Of a DNA stretch of 64,000 nucleotides, positions 1 to 12,078 are shown in pieces. A model generated the notes under the pieces. That model made no database searches. It saw only the letters and a program-made list of their open reading frames with translations, and was not told the origin of the DNA. Each line of letters starts with the position of its first letter. Within the stretch, counting starts at the first letter, position 1. The position numbers were made by a program, and so were the translations under genes. The stretch is from Bufo bufo (Eukaryota; Chordata; Amphibia; Anura; Bufonidae). The stretch spans positions 405,832,565-405,896,564 of the forward strand of contig NC_053392.1 in assembly GCF_905171765.1 (NCBI RefSeq), read 5' to 3'.

Positions 1-68
1 GTCCACATTGGCTGTGGACAAGCGGCTACGCTTGTCTGTGATGATGCCCCCTGCCGCGCTAAACACAC

Positions 69-1793
69 CAGTGGCTTAGGGTTTGCCATAGCAACCATAG
101 CAGTGGCTATGGGGCCCTACGCCACTGGGGGCCCGTCCGGGCCGCCTTCTGTTGATTTTTTATTTTTAAAATTTACACACACACAGGCAGTCAGGCCCGA
201 GCCGCGGACCGCCAGCCAACTACACTAGACTAGTGTAGTGGGTGGGGCGCGGGAGGTCCGCGGCTCGGGCCTGGCTGGGGAGAAGGAGTCAGGACTGGAG
301 CAGGGCGCACGCGCAGCAGATGAGGTAGGTGGTGAAGGGGGCCGGGACGGGGGCGTACCTGAGGGATGGAGCCAGCCACCAGCGCCGCAGGCCCGCAGCG
401 CAGGAATCCTAAGTTCTGGATCTTCAGTTGAAGCCGCGGTGGGCGTGTGTGGGGGGGGGCCTGTGACCGCCTTGCGGCGCCATTGTGAGCTGCAGGGCAG
501 GCTAGGGGAGGGCCGAGGGCGGGCACAATTAGTCCGTGGCCCAGGCCGGCTCGGGCCTGGCTGGGGAGGAGTTATGAGCAGTCAGAGCAGGCGAGCAGCA
601 CAGATAGAGGTAGGCAGTGGAGGATGCCGGACCGGGGACGTACCTGAGTGGAGAGAGGGAGGAGGGACTGGAGCCAGCCAGCCACCAGGTTGAAGAAGCA
701 GCAGAGGGAGGCGGACTCAGGCGGTGGAGGGGAACGGGCCGAGGGTGTACCTGGAGTGGAGGGACTAGGGAGGGAGTGGTCCCGCCGGCCGCACTGGCGC
801 CAGTCAGAATCCGGCTCTCTGACTGCCGGAAACCAGATTGAGCAGCTCAGCAGTGTCTGACTGAGATTGACTGAGTGAGAGTGTCACAGTCTCAGTCTCG
901 CACTGCTACTGCTGTCAGCCTGTGCCTGCCTGCACTGGACCGGTCCTCTTCTCTCTGCTCGGTGCTCCTGCCTCCTCCTCAACTGGTCTCCACTCCAGTC
1001 TCCAGTCCTGCCAGTCTGTGCCTGCTGCCTGCTGTGACTAGTGTGCTCTAAATAAAAGTAAGTGAAAGAAAGTGAGAACTTATGATTTATGAGATACTTG
1101 ATCTGAATTCTGAAGTTAAAAAGAGCTGCCTGCAGAGTGGGGCCCCCAAGAGAAGCAAGGGGCGCCCTCCTTATCATTGCAGGTCTGCAGGCAGCTCTTT
1201 TTAACTTCAGAATTCAGATCATCAGACTCTCACTAATTACAAATTTACAGCACACACACCCTGGCCTGTAGTGTCCACCATCAGACAGGGGAGGGAAGAA
1301 ACCCCAGAACTAGAGGTTGCCCCCCAACTTGGGGGGCACACTGACACTCTAGTTCTTGGGTTTCTTTTCTTCCTTCCCCTGTTTGATGGTGGACACTACA
1401 AGGGGGTGTGCTGGATTTATTAAGTGAGAGTCTGATGATCTGAAGTTAAAAAGAGATGCCAGCAGTGATAAGGAGGGAGCCCCTTCCTTCTTTTGGGGGG
1501 CACACTTTAGTTCTGGGGTTTCCTTCCCCCCCCCCCTTATATGACAGACTAAGGGTACTTTTACACTTGTAGCAGGACGGATCCGGCAGGCTGTTCAGCC
1601 TGTCGGATCCGTCCTGCCGCTATTTCGCTGGACCGCTGCTCCGTCCCCATTGAGCGGTGGGAGATCTAGGATGGGTGTTTAGGTGGGAGCTCTGGAAGGG
1701 GTGGTGGGAAGCCCGATAGATATGTGGGGGCTGGGGGGAAGGCCCATATTTTTTTTTTGCTATGGGGCCCATGCATTTCTAGCTACGCCCCTG
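69..1793. mobile_element. Non-autonomous hAT (hAT-N-1), 1.7 kb, inserted in hAT-A
   Basis: The element begins CAGTGGCTTAG and ends CTAGCTACGCCCCTG, which are imperfect terminal inverted repeats of a CAGKGGCGTAGC-type hAT family. It is bounded by a perfect 8-bp target duplication AAACACAC (61-68 and 1794-1801) within the transposase codons for the dimerisation domain. No transposase ORF is present. The left 850 bp are GC-rich. The centre contains two long inverted repeats, and near 1551 there is a TACTTTTACACTTG stretch resembling the ends of the MITE at 46695. A related fragment lies at 30024-31222. Confidence 0.9.
1100..1399. repeat. Two consecutive palindromes inside hAT-N-1
   Basis: The first pair of arms is 1100-1135 and 1185-1220 (starting GATCTGAATTCTGAAG), nearly perfect. 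The second pair is about 1268-1315 and 1347-1399 (GTGTCCACCATCA on the left). Each could extrude as a cruciform or give a hairpin transcript. A partial further copy of the first arm recurs at 1435-1460. Confidence 0.85.
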
Positions 1794-4700
1794 AAACACA
1801 CGTTCAGATAATACACTGGCTGCAGGGCAGGCCAGCACCTCCAAGGCGTAAAGAGCAAGCTCAGGCCATGTGCCCAATTTGGAGACCCAGAAATTGAAGG
1901 GGGCAGACCCGTCATTCAGTACGTGTAGGCGTGTGCACACATACTTCTCCACCATGTTGGTGAAATGCTGCCTCCTGCTAAGACGTTCAATATCAGCTGG
2001 TGGTGCTGGATGTTGTGGCGTGCTGACAAAGCTTTTCCACATTTCGGCCATGCTAACCCTGCCTTCTGAGGTGCTGGTGGTGCCCCAGCTGCGTTGGGGA
2101 CCTCTTCCTTCTCCTCTGCCGTCGCCTTGTGCTTCCACTGTACCCCCGCTGTCAGGTGGGAATGCCACCAGCAGCGCGTCTACCAGCGTGCGCTTGTACT
2201 CGCGCATCTTACGATCACGCTCCAGTGACGGAATTAAGGACGGTACGTTGTCCTTGTATCAGGGATCCAGCAGTGTGACCCTGTAATCAGCACAAATTAG
2301 AATGTGGGCAACTCGGCGGTCGTTGTGTAGACACTGCAGCATGTAATCGCTCATTTTTGCCAGGATGCCCAGAGACAATGAAAAGCTGTCCTCTGTGGGA
2401 GGCGTATCGTCTGTGTCCTCTGTTTCCGCCCAGCCACGCACCAGTGATGGCCATGAGCTGGTTAGGGTGTCACCCTGCTGTGAACACAGTTCCTCCTAAT
2501 CCATCTCCTCCTCCTCATCCTCTACCTCATCATCCTCCAGAACTGTGCCCTGGCTGGACAATTGTGTACCTGGCGCTTGTGGGTGCAGGAACCCACCCTT
2601 GGAGCCACTTGTGAATGACTGGCCGTAAACCCTATAAAATGATCCCTCATCCTCCTCCTCCTCATGTGCCACATCCTCTTCCATCATCGCCAGCAGCGTT
2701 TTTTCAAGGAGGCAAAGAAGGGGGATAGTAACGCTGAGAATGGCGTTATCGGTACTGGCCATGTTGGTGGAGTACTCGAAACAGTGCAACAAGGAACACA
2801 GGTCTCGCATGGAGGCCCAGTCACTGGTGGTGAAGTGGTGCTGTTCCGCAGAGCGACTCACCCGTTAGTGCTGCAGCTGAAACTCCAATATCGCCTGCTG
2901 CTGCTCGCACAGTCTGGCCAGCATGTGCAAGATGGAGATCCACCTTGTGGGCACGTCGCATATGAGGCGGTGAGCGGAAAGGCCGAAGTTACGCTGCATC
3001 GCTGACAGGCGAGCAGAAGCAGGGTGACAACGCCGAAAGCGTGCACAGACGGCCCGCACTTTCTGCAGCAGCTCTGACATATTGGATTAATTTTTAAGGA
3101 ACCTCTGCACCACCAAATTCCGCACATGTGCCAGGCAAGGGATGTGCGTCAAACCGGCTAATCCCAGAGCTGCTACGAGATTTCGCCCATTATCGCACAC
3201 CACCAGGCCAGGCTTGAGGCTTGCTGGCACAAACCACTCATCGGTCTGTTGTACAAGGCCCATCCACAGCTCCTGTGCTGTGTGGGGTTTGTCCCCCAAA
3301 CAGATACGTTTTAAAACGGCCTGCTGTCGTTTAGCCCTGGCTGTGCTGAAGTTGGTGGTGAAGGTGTTACGCTGAGCGGATGAGGAGCCGGTAGAGAATG
3401 AGGAAGCGGAGTAGGAGGAGGAAGCAACAGGAGGCAAACTGAAGTGCCCGGCAATCCTCGGTGGTGGAAGGACATGCGCCAAACTGCTATCCGCCTCAGG
3501 CCTAGCTGCCACTGCATTTACCCAGTGTGCTGTTATGGAGATATAACGTTCCTGACCGTGCTTACTGGTACACGTATCCGTAGTGGTGGACCTTGCCACA
3601 GAAGGCGTTGCGCAGTGCAAACCTGATTTTGTCCCTCACTTGGTTGTGCAGAGAAGGGATGGCACGCCTTGAAAAGTAGTGGCGGCTGGGCACGACGTAC
3701 TGTGGGACAGCCACCACCATAAGGATTTTAAAACTCTCAGTCTGGCATTCAAGGCCAGGGATCGCGGGTGGGTAGGGGGGTACTTCCTCTTCTGCTCCAG
3801 TGTATGGGAGATGGATAGCTGAACGCTTCCGTGGGACATTGTGGAGATGCTTGGTGACCCAGGTGGTGGTGTTGCTGGCAGATCCTCTGTTTGCGGGGTG
3901 GCAGGTGGCACTGTCACTCCAGAGGTGGATGAAGAGGCCGAGATTGCAGCAGAAGAGGAAGCAGGAGGTGCCAGAAGTGGTTTTTGAGGTCTCTACTCCA
4001 CTGCAGCTCGTTCTTTGCACTTAGATGCCATGTCATGCAGGTTGTGCTCAGGTTGAGAACGTTTATGCCTCGCTTCAGACTCTGATTGCACAGAATGCAA
4101 ACCACTCGTGTCTTGTCATCAGCAGATTGTCTGAAGAACTGCCACGCCAAGGAACTACTTGGAGCTGGCTTTGGTGTGCTCGGTCCCTTGCTGCGGTGGG
4201 CAGTAGTAGGCATACTATCTAGGGGATGGCTGCTCCACTTTTGCACCCTGCTCCCTCTTCTGCTGTGCTGGTGGCTCTGTGCAACCATTGCCTCTTCCTC
4301 CGAACTACACAGGTCACTCGCATGACCTTGATTCAATTTGGGGTTGAGGACCTCATCGTCCTCCACATTATCTTCCACCCAGTCTTCACCCCTGCCCTTC
4401 TTGTCGGTCTGCACACTTTTGAAAGCCACAGCAGTTGGCACCAGTGTTTCATCATCATCCGAGACGTGCTGCTGTGGTCCTCCCATGTGCTCATCTTGAA
4501 ACATAAGTGGTTGGGCATCGGTGCACTCAATTTCAAGGTGGATGGCCCTAGGAAACCCTGCTAGCAGAGTCTTAAAAAAGCAGAAGAGACTGCTGCATGA
4601 CTTGGGTCTCAGAATGCTTGGCTGATTTGCAAGGGGGTGAGGTGAAAGACTGATGGACATCGGCTGCAGGTGCCAACTCTGATCTTTCAGCTGGAGACTG

Positions 4701-4963
4701 GGTGGGAGACAATGTAAAGGAACTGGAGGCACTGTCAGCAACCCAATCTACTATCGCCTGTACTTGTTCTGGCCTCACCATTCGTAGAGCCGCATTAGGC
4801 CCAACCAAATACCGTTGAAGGTTCTGTCGCCTACTCGCACCTGAGGAAGCTGTTTCACTTGTGCGTGTAGCTGGCACAGATCGACCACATCCTCTCCCTG
4901 CAACAGGAGCTCCACCAGCAGCACCACGACCCGTCCACGTCCCTTATTTGATGCACTCCTCAT

Positions 4964-6110
4964 ATTTCTCAAATTTAGGATCTTGCCCAAAATCTGTGTT
5001 TTTTTATAGCAGAATAGAACAACAGTATCTAAAGGGTCTATTTCACAAGGACAGATGCAGCAAAGGCTGCAAAATTAAGATTTTTGCCCTAAATAGCTGT
5101 TTTTTTTAATCGCAGAATAGAACAACAGTGTCTAAAGGGTGTATCTCACAATGACAGATGCAGCAAAGGCTGCAAATTTAGCATTTTGCCCAAAAATGTT
5201 TTTTTTTTTAAAACAGAATATGACAGCAGTATATAACGCTTGAATTTCACACGTACAGATGCAGCAAGCGCTGTAAAATTTCGTATTTTGCCCAAAAAGG
5301 GTGTTTTTAAAAACCAAGAAAATTATAGCTGTATTTTTAGCTTAATTTGCACACTGCCTAATGCAGCAGAGGCCTAAGATGGAGGGTTTTGCCAAAAATG
5401 GGTGTTTTTTAAAACCCAGAAAATTATTGAAGTATTTCAAGCTTGTTTTTAACAATCACAGATGCAGCAAAGGCCGCAAATTAAGTATTTTGCCCAAAAT
5501 GGGTGTTTTTTTAATAACAGAATATAACAGCAGTATATAACGCTTGAATTTCACACGTACAGATGCAGCAAGAGCTGTAAAATTGAGTATTTTGCCCAAA
5601 AAGGGTGTTTTTTAAAACCCAGAAAATTATTGAATTATCGTAGCACAGCAGTGTCTATAGCGTGTATCCCACACTGACAGATGCAGACAAGGCCGCAAAT
5701 TAAGTATTTTGCCCAAAATGGGTGTTTTTTTTATAACAGAATATGACAGCAGTATATAACGCTTGAATTTCACACGTACAGATGCAGCAAGGGCTGTAAA
5801 ATTTAGTATTTTGCCCAAAAAGGGTGTTTTTTAAAACCCAGAAAATTATAGCTGTATTTCTAACTTAAATTGCACACTGACTAATGCGGCAGAGGCCCAA
5901 GATGGAGGGTATTGCCAAAAATGGGTGTTTTTTAAAACCCAGAAAATTATTGAATTATCGTAGCACAGCAGTATCTATAGCGTGTATTCCACACTGACAG
6001 ATGTATTTCTAGCTTAAATTGCACACTGACAAATGCTGCAAAGGCACCATATGTAGGATATTGGGTGTTTTTTTAAACCCAGATTATTATTGCAGTATTT
6101 CAAGCTTGGA
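4964..6110. repeat. Tandem array upstream of hAT-A transposase (~105-bp units)
   Basis: About eleven degenerate units of roughly 98-120 bp, each containing TTGCCCAAAATGGGTG followed by a T-rich run, an AACAGAATAT motif and CAGATGCAGCAA. The array sits between the promoter end and the transposase start, so it lies in the presumed 5' leader of the transcript. No coding potential seen. Confidence 0.85.
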
Positions 6111-6399
6111 TTTGAATGTCACAAAAGCACATATGCTGTGCTGGTGCACTGAGCTTGCATAAAATGGGCGCCGCCGCCCACCTAACTAACAGACGGATAA
6201 AAGTTATTTTTCTGTGTCACTGGGCTCAGGGCAGGGTAAAAAGATTGTGCACTGCACCAGCAAAACTAAATCTAGGTAGATTGCTTAGTTAACAAGCACT
6301 TCTGATTAAAGATTCTTTCCTATTCTCTCCCTCACAGTAACAGCATCCTCTCCCTACACTAGTAACAGCAGAGTGATGTGCAGCGCTACGTGACTCCAG

Positions 6400-6509
6400 C
6401 TTATATAGAGGCTGGGACACATGCTGCACTGGCCAATCACAGCCATGCCATTAGTAGGCATGACTGTGATGGCTTCTAAGGGCACAGAGTTAAATGCTTG
6501 TTGATTGGC
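6400..6509 (-). promoter_or_regulatory. hAT-A promoter: TATA box and two CCAAT boxes
   Basis: On the minus strand TATATAAG lies at 6400-6408. Two inverted/direct CCAAT motifs lie upstream, near 6431-6438 and 6501-6510. The same block is conserved at 20717-20826 in hAT-B, in the same position relative to the transposase, which supports a real pol II promoter. Transcription would start near 6370 and run through the array into the transposase. Confidence 0.65.
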
Positions 6510-6639
6510 TGCTCTGCAGCCTTTCAAAAAGCGCCATAAAATAGCCGAACCCGAACTTTTACTGAAATGTTCGGGTTCGGGTCCAGGGTCCAAAAATCCT
6601 AAAGTTCGCACACGCCATATTTTTTTGTGGGGTGTGATA

Positions 6640-7040
6640 CACTGGCTTCCACAATATATTGATTGAGGGGTGTGATACACCAGCTTCCACCAAATATAGA
6701 TTGAGGCCTACGATACCCCGGATTCCATCAATATTAATTAAGGGGTTTAAATTACCAGCTTCCAGCAAATACTCATTATTGGTTTCTATATACCTGTTTC
6801 CACAAAATACTGATAGAGGGTATTAGTATATCGGCTTCCACCAAATATTGATTGAGGCCTGCGATACACCAGCTTCCACAAAATATTGATTAAGGGGTTG
6901 GATTTACTGGCTTCCAGCAAATACTTATTATTGGGTTCTATATACCTGTTTCAACAAAATACTGATAGAGGGGATTGATATACCGGCTTCCACAAAATAT
7001 TGATTGAGGCCTGTGATATACCTGCTTCTGCAAATACTGC
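6640..7040. repeat. hAT-C 5' array, ~37-40-bp units
   Basis: About eleven degenerate units of the type CTTCCACAAAATATTGATTG followed by AGG and GATATACC. The array lies immediately upstream of the transposase start and is unrelated to the arrays of hAT-A and hAT-B. Confidence 0.8.
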
Positions 7041-7077
7041 TCTTCTATAGGGACTTTGTCACAGGGTCATTTTGAAA

Positions 7078-10000
7078 ATGACAGGCAGAGGAAGAAGCAG
7101 GCCATTCCGCAGGTGCACCAGGTCGGAGCATAAGTGGGAAGTTGGAGAAGGTGCCTGCGATTACGTCAAAGGAAGCACCAGAGTTGGTTGAGTGGCTCAC
7201 TTAGCCGTCCGCTTGTGCACCCTCCTCATCCTCTGTATCAGCACCCTCCTCACTCTCTGCTGTGTGCACCCCCAAAGAGACCACCACCACCACCATGGCC
7301 CCACCACTCGAGTCAGAGGAATAATTTTTCCATCCATTCCCAGACCTTACCGATGCGTAGCCATTCTTGGCATCGGATGAGGAAGAGGAGGTAGCAATGG
7401 CCGCCACCAAGCGGTCTGACGAAAGTACCCAGATCAGCCCAAAGAGGGTGGTACCCGCTGTTGCTGCCTACTCCGAGATCTCTAATGTCAGTGGTAGTGA
7501 AGGTAACGATGATGACGTGTCGATGGACGTCACGTGGGTGCCCACAAGAGAGGAAGGGAGTTCAGAGAGAGAGACAGAGCAGCAGATAGGGAGGACAAGG
7601 AGGAGAAGCAGGCAGAACTCGCAGTGCACAGGAGGCAAAAAGCAGACTGCAAATGTATCTGGAGCGAGCCATCCACCATGCACGGTCACATCTGGCGCTC
7701 CCAGGACGCTGACACATGGCTTCGCAGTGTGTGTTTTTTTTAACGTGTCAGCTGCTGACAATAGTGTTGCCATGTGCAGCCTGTGCTGTCAACGCATAAG
7801 TCGCAGTAAGTCCAATACTCACCTAGGGACAACCACCTTAAGAAGGCACCTGGCCTCCCATCACCGAGCCGAGTGGGAGCAACACCATCAGAACTCACAA
7901 AGCCACACTCCCAGCGCTCAAAGTCCTGCCTCTTCTCCTTCTACTTCTCCTCTCTCCTCACATTTGTTCTCCACTCCACCTTCCACCATGCCGTCATCGC
8001 GTTCATCTGGCAAAAGGCAGGCTTCTGTGGCCCAAATGTAAGAACGCAAAAAGGTGATGACGCCTGATAACCCTCTTGCCCAATGGCTGACCACCGGCTT
8101 GTCGGAACTGCTAGCCTGCCAACTACTGCTACATAAACTAGTGGACTCGGAGGCACACCACAATGGAAGGTCCACGAAAGGAAATATTTCTCCCAGAAGG
8201 GCATCCCAGAGCTATTTGGCCATGTTCAGAGGCAAGTGCATGTATCTCTGGCACACAGTGTCGGTGCCAAGATACATCTGACCACAGACATGTGGTCTAG
8301 TAAACACGGGCAGGGAAGGTACATAACTTTTACTGCCCACTGGGTGAATCTTCTGACGGCTGTCAAGCATGCAACCTGTAGCACCCGTGTGGATTTGGTG
8401 TTACTGCCACGGATTGCATGCAGGCCTGCCTCTTCTTCTCCTCCTCCTACGCCATCATCCTTCTCCTCCTCGCTGACTCCTCCTTTTCCACTGCAACCTC
8501 CTCTTCCGCTGCACCCCCCAGCTCCCCAGAACCTATTTGACGTGCCAGGTGAGACGTTGCCATACTGTGCTGCGGCTGTTGTGCCTGGAAGCCAAGAGCC
8601 ACACCGATCCTGCACTGCTTTCAGCTCTGCGGTCACTGGCTGATCAGTAGCTAACCCCGCTCAATTTGACAGTTGGTAAAGTGGTGTGCAACAACGGTGC
8701 CAATCTGCTGAGAGCACTGAAACAGGGCAAAATTAAACACGTGCCATGCATGGCACACGTCCTGAACTTAGTTGTGCAGCGATTTGTTGCCAAATACCCG
8801 GGGTCCAGGACGTCTTGTGGCAGGCCAGGAAAATCACTGGCTATTTTAGGTCTTACACGGCCATTGCTTGCCTTGCTGATGATCAGCGGCGACACCACTT
8901 GTCCATGAGACAGCTGATTTGTGACTGCCTGAAGCACTGGAACTCCACCTTCTATATGCTTGATAAGCTGCTCCAGCAGAAATGTGCCGTTAACGACTAC
9001 CTGTACGAACTCTGCGGCAGGACAGGTTCTGGGGAGCTTAGTTTTTTTTTCACCGTGTCAGTGGCTTCTCATGCGCGATACATGCAGACTTCTGCGGCCA
9101 TTTGATTAGATCCCCAAACTGGTCAGTCGCAGCCAGGGTGCCATCAGTGACATCGTACCTTATGCCTTCTTTCTGGAGCATGCATTGCGTCGTGTCATTG
9201 ATCAAGCCATCGAGGAGCAGGTGCAGGAAGATGAGGAAGTCGCAATGCTGAGTGAATTCCCGGGGGGTTGGCTACTTCTTCTGAGACAAGTCAGCAAGAG
9301 TCTGAAGAGGAGTCAGAAGAGGATGGTACTTGGGGAGAGGAGGAGGAGCAAGAAGAGCAGGCTTTAAACTTTTCTGGGATCCCTGGTGTTGTTCGTGGAT
9401 GTAGGTAGGAGACCGAGGACGACATCCTCCTGGGCGCGGCCGATCCACCGCTTCCAATTTAGTGCAAATGGGGGCCTTCATGCTCCAATGTTTGAAGAAG
9501 GAGCCCCGTATAAAAAGCATAACGGGCAACGACTAGTACTGGATGGCAACGTACTTTGACCCCCGGTACAAACACAAAATGGCGGACATGTTACCAGAAT
9601 CACAGAGGGTTGTCAGAATGCAGCATTTCGAGGCCTTAGTTCGAAAGATGCTGCATTCTGCTGTTGCGGGCGCTGGCAGAGGAATTTTTACACACAGAGG
9701 AACAGTTGCGGTTACCAATCCTACAGCACATGCAAGAAGAGGGCGGTTTGAAGATGTGTTGGTCACTTCAGATATGAGATCATTCTTGCAGCCACCCTCC
9801 GGATCCAGCCTCAGAGAACGCCTAGACCGACAGGTGTCCGACTACATCGGATTAACGGCCGATGTGGTTGCTCTGAAAAATGAGGAACCCCTTGACTGCT
9901 GGGTGTGCAGGCTTGACCTGTGGCCAGAGCTGGCACAATTTACTATGGAACTCTTGGCTTGTCCCTCGTCGAGTGTCCTGTTCGAAAGGACGTTCAGCGC

Positions 10001-10127
10001 AGCAGAGGGGATCGTGTCCGATAAGCGCACTCGCCTAGCTCACGACAGTGTGGACTACCTCACAGTTCTAAAACTGAATGAGGCATGGATCTTGGAGGAA
10101 GTCAACACCTGTGACGACCACATTTAA
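7078..10127 (+). pseudogene. hAT-C transposase, pseudogene
   Basis: The probable start is the ATG at 7078 (MTGRGRSRPFRR), which keeps the RG-type N terminus seen in hAT-A/B. Several stops follow before the open stretch from 7367. The BED finger is at about 7725-7870 (MCSLCCQRI, TTTLRRHLASHH), with its Cys and His ligands present. The core includes LTTDMWSSKHGQGRY near 8280, which holds catalytic Asp 1. VVCNNGANL near 8685 has Asn where the family has the second catalytic Asp. PCMAHVLNLVVQRF, then WNSTFYML, then MATYFDPRYKHKM from 9543 follow. The dimerisation domain is intact, ACPSSSVLFERTFSAAEG keeps the Glu, and the natural stop follows DDHI. There are frameshifts near 8640, 8900 and 9110. 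Inactive. Confidence 0.88.
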
Positions 10128-10229
10128 TTGAATTTCACCTACAGTATTACCATTGTTTTTTTTTTTCAAGAGGGGGGATTTCGTTGTTTTTAATACAATT
10201 TTATATTTTTAGTTCTTTTAAACATATGT

Positions 10230-11165
10230 ATTTGACATGTATTTGTACTGGCCTGCAGTAAAATTGATATCCAATGACCGTCTAATATACCTCCAGCCAC
10301 ATAATCACTTGATGTTTTCTGTCCGGTGAATGCCTAATGTTTGGGGCCTGTACTCAACTGGCCTGCAATAAAATTGATATGCAATGACCGCCTAATGTAC
10401 CTCCAGCCACATAATGACTTGATCTTTTCTATTTGTTAAATGCATAATTTAATTTTTGGGGCCTGTAATCTAACTGGCCAACAGTAAAATTGTTATACGG
10501 TGACCACCTAATGTACCTCCAGCCACATAGTCACTTGTTCTTTTGTGTACGGTGAGTGCATCATTTTTGGGGCCTGTGATCTAACTGGCCAACAGTAAAA
10601 TTGTTATACGGTGACCGCCTAATGTACCTCCAGCCACATAGTCACTTCTTCTTTTCTGTACCGTGAATGCATAATTTTTGGGCCCTGTAATCCAACTGTC
10701 CAACAGTAAAATTGTTGTACGGTGACTGTCTAATGTACCTCCAGCCACATAATCACTTGTTCTTTTCTGTACGATGAATGCATAATTTTTGGAGCCTGTA
10801 ATCTAACTGGCCAACAGTAAAATTGTTATACGGTGACCGCCTAATGTACCTCAAGCCACATAATCTCTTGTTCTTTTCTGTATGATGAATTCATAATTTT
10901 TGGGGCCTGTAATCTAACGGGCCAACAGTAAAATTGTTATACGGTACTAACCGCGTAATGTACATCCAGTCACATAATCACTTGTTCAATTCTGTACGGT
11001 GAATGCGTAATGTTTGGGCCCTGTACTCCACTGGCCTGCTGTAAAATTGTTATCCAATGACCGTCTAATATGCCTCCAGCCACATAATCACATGATCTTT
11101 TCTGTACAGTCAATGCATAATTTTTGGGGCCTATAATCTAACTGGCCAACAGTAAAATTGATATA
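10230..11165. repeat. hAT-C 3' array, ~112-bp units x 9
   Basis: Nine units can be counted from the recurring CTGGCC..CAGTAAAATTG motif (about 10248, 10357, 10470, 10586, 10697, 10806, 10918, 11031, 11143). Each also carries CTAATGTACCTCCAGCCACA. The array lies between the transposase stop and the right terminus. Confidence 0.88.
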
Positions 11166-11188
11166 TGATCGTGGTTCGTCCATCTCTA

Positions 11189-12078
11189 GTTATATGTTCT
11201 AAAGCCCTTTTTGTCATCTATTAGTGGCAAAAAAAAATATATTTTTTCGTTCTGTGGTACAGTTATAAGTTGTAAAGCTCTTTTTGGCGTGTATTAGTGG
11301 AAAAAATATATATATTTGCTATTCAGCGGTGAGTTAGATGTTCTAAACTTTCTAAAGCCCTTTTTGATGTGTATTAGTGGCAAAAGTATATATATTATTT
11401 GCCATTCAGCAGTGCATTTATAAGTTCTAAAGCCCTTTTTGGCATGTATTAGTTGCACAAAAAAAAAGTATTTACCGTTGTGTGGTAAAGTTATAGCCCT
11501 TTTTGGCGTGTATTAGTGGCAAAAAATATATATATTTGTTGTTCAGCAGTGCAGTTATATGTTCTAAAGCCATTTTTTGCGTGTATTAGTGGCAAAAAAA
11601 TATTAATTATTTGCCGTTCAGCGGTGCAGTTATATGTTCTAAAGCCTTTTGTGGCGTGTATAAGTGATAAAAAAAATAAAGGACTATTTGCCATTCAGCG
11701 ATGCAGTTATATATTCTAAAGCCCTTTTTGGCATGTATTAGTGGCAAAAAAAATATATTATTTGCAGTTCAGCGGTGCAGTTATATGTTCTAGAGCCCTT
11801 TTTGGCGTGTATTAGTTTTACAAAAAAGTATTTGCCATTGTCCAGTGAAGTGAGAAAATGACAGACCTTTTTGGCATGTATTAGTGGCAAAAAAATATAT
11901 ATTTGCCATTCAGCGGTGCAGTTATATGTTCTAAAACCTTTTTTTGCGTGTGTTAGTGGCAAAAATATATATATTATTTGCTGTTCAGCGGTGCAGTTAT
12001 ATGTTTTAAAGCCTTTTATGGAGGGTATAAGTGGAAAAAAATAAGGGCTTCTTTGCCGTACAACGGTGCAGTTATATG
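11189..12078. repeat. 73-75-bp satellite array, first block
   Basis: About twelve units built on GTTATATGTTCTAAAGCCCT, then GTGTATTAGTGGCAAAA, a TA-rich stretch and TTTGCCATTCAGCGGTGCA. The unit is close to a multiple of three, so the minus strand shows repeated open peptide (HAKKGFRTYNCTAE); I treat this as an artefact. Further blocks lie at 35281-35334, 36929-37001, 41282-41446 and 42477-42870, so a longer array appears to have been split by insertions. It is probably the subterminal array of another hAT. Confidence 0.85.

Larger units (their letters stand above)
1..4963 (-). pseudogene. hAT-A transposase (BED finger + RNase H-fold), pseudogene
   Basis: Transposase of the hAT superfamily, the enzyme that cuts and joins element ends in the nucleus. 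The start is the ATG at 4963 (MRSASNKGRG), the same start as in hAT-B. In order: an N-terminal RG-rich stretch; a BED-type zinc finger near 3990-4130 (WQFF, VVCILC, NLSTT); the catalytic-core region with SITAHWV (3500s) and VVCDNGRNL (3200s), which carries the second catalytic Asp; the insertion domain; and the C-terminal dimerisation block with ACPAASVLSERVF near 1800, which keeps the catalytic Glu. The last codons (1-68, AAGGIITDKRSRLS) lie beyond the 1.7-kb insertion and continue off the window. Breaks include a stop in LLDP*YKD, frameshifts near 3090 and 3640, and loss of the second finger histidine (HLSAKN, where hAT-B has HLSAKH). It is about 90% like hAT-B by eye. Not functional. Confidence 0.9.
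1..6608 (-). mobile_element. hAT-A element (ZBED-type hAT, truncated at both ends)
   Basis: This is one hAT DNA transposon copy read on the minus strand. It runs from the window edge (C-terminal side of the transposase) to 6608, where similarity to the sister copy hAT-B stops about 40 bp short of the expected terminus and hAT-C sequence begins. From right to left it holds a TATA/CCAAT promoter end, a tandem array (4964-6110) and the transposase. It is interrupted by a non-autonomous hAT at 69-1793. Confidence 0.85.
6609..11188 (+). mobile_element. hAT-C element (left end missing)
   Basis: A second ZBED-type hAT, in the opposite orientation to hAT-A. Its right terminus reads GTTCGTCCATCTCTA at 11174-11188, i.e. 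TAGAGATGGACGAAC as a terminal inverted repeat, and it is followed by GTTATATG, the first 8 bp of the adjoining satellite. The left terminus is absent: sequence passes from hAT-A straight into hAT-C's 40-bp array at about 6609. Tandem arrays flank the transposase on both sides. Confidence 0.8.

Noticed and set aside
238..860. Open frames of 70-151 codons in the GC-rich part of hAT-N-1
   Set aside because: Several frames on both strands are open because of high GC content; no domain recognised.
4964..6110. CRISPR-like array from regularly spaced repeats
   Set aside because: Units are contiguous and degenerate rather than short identical repeats with unique spacers, and the context is a eukaryotic transposon.
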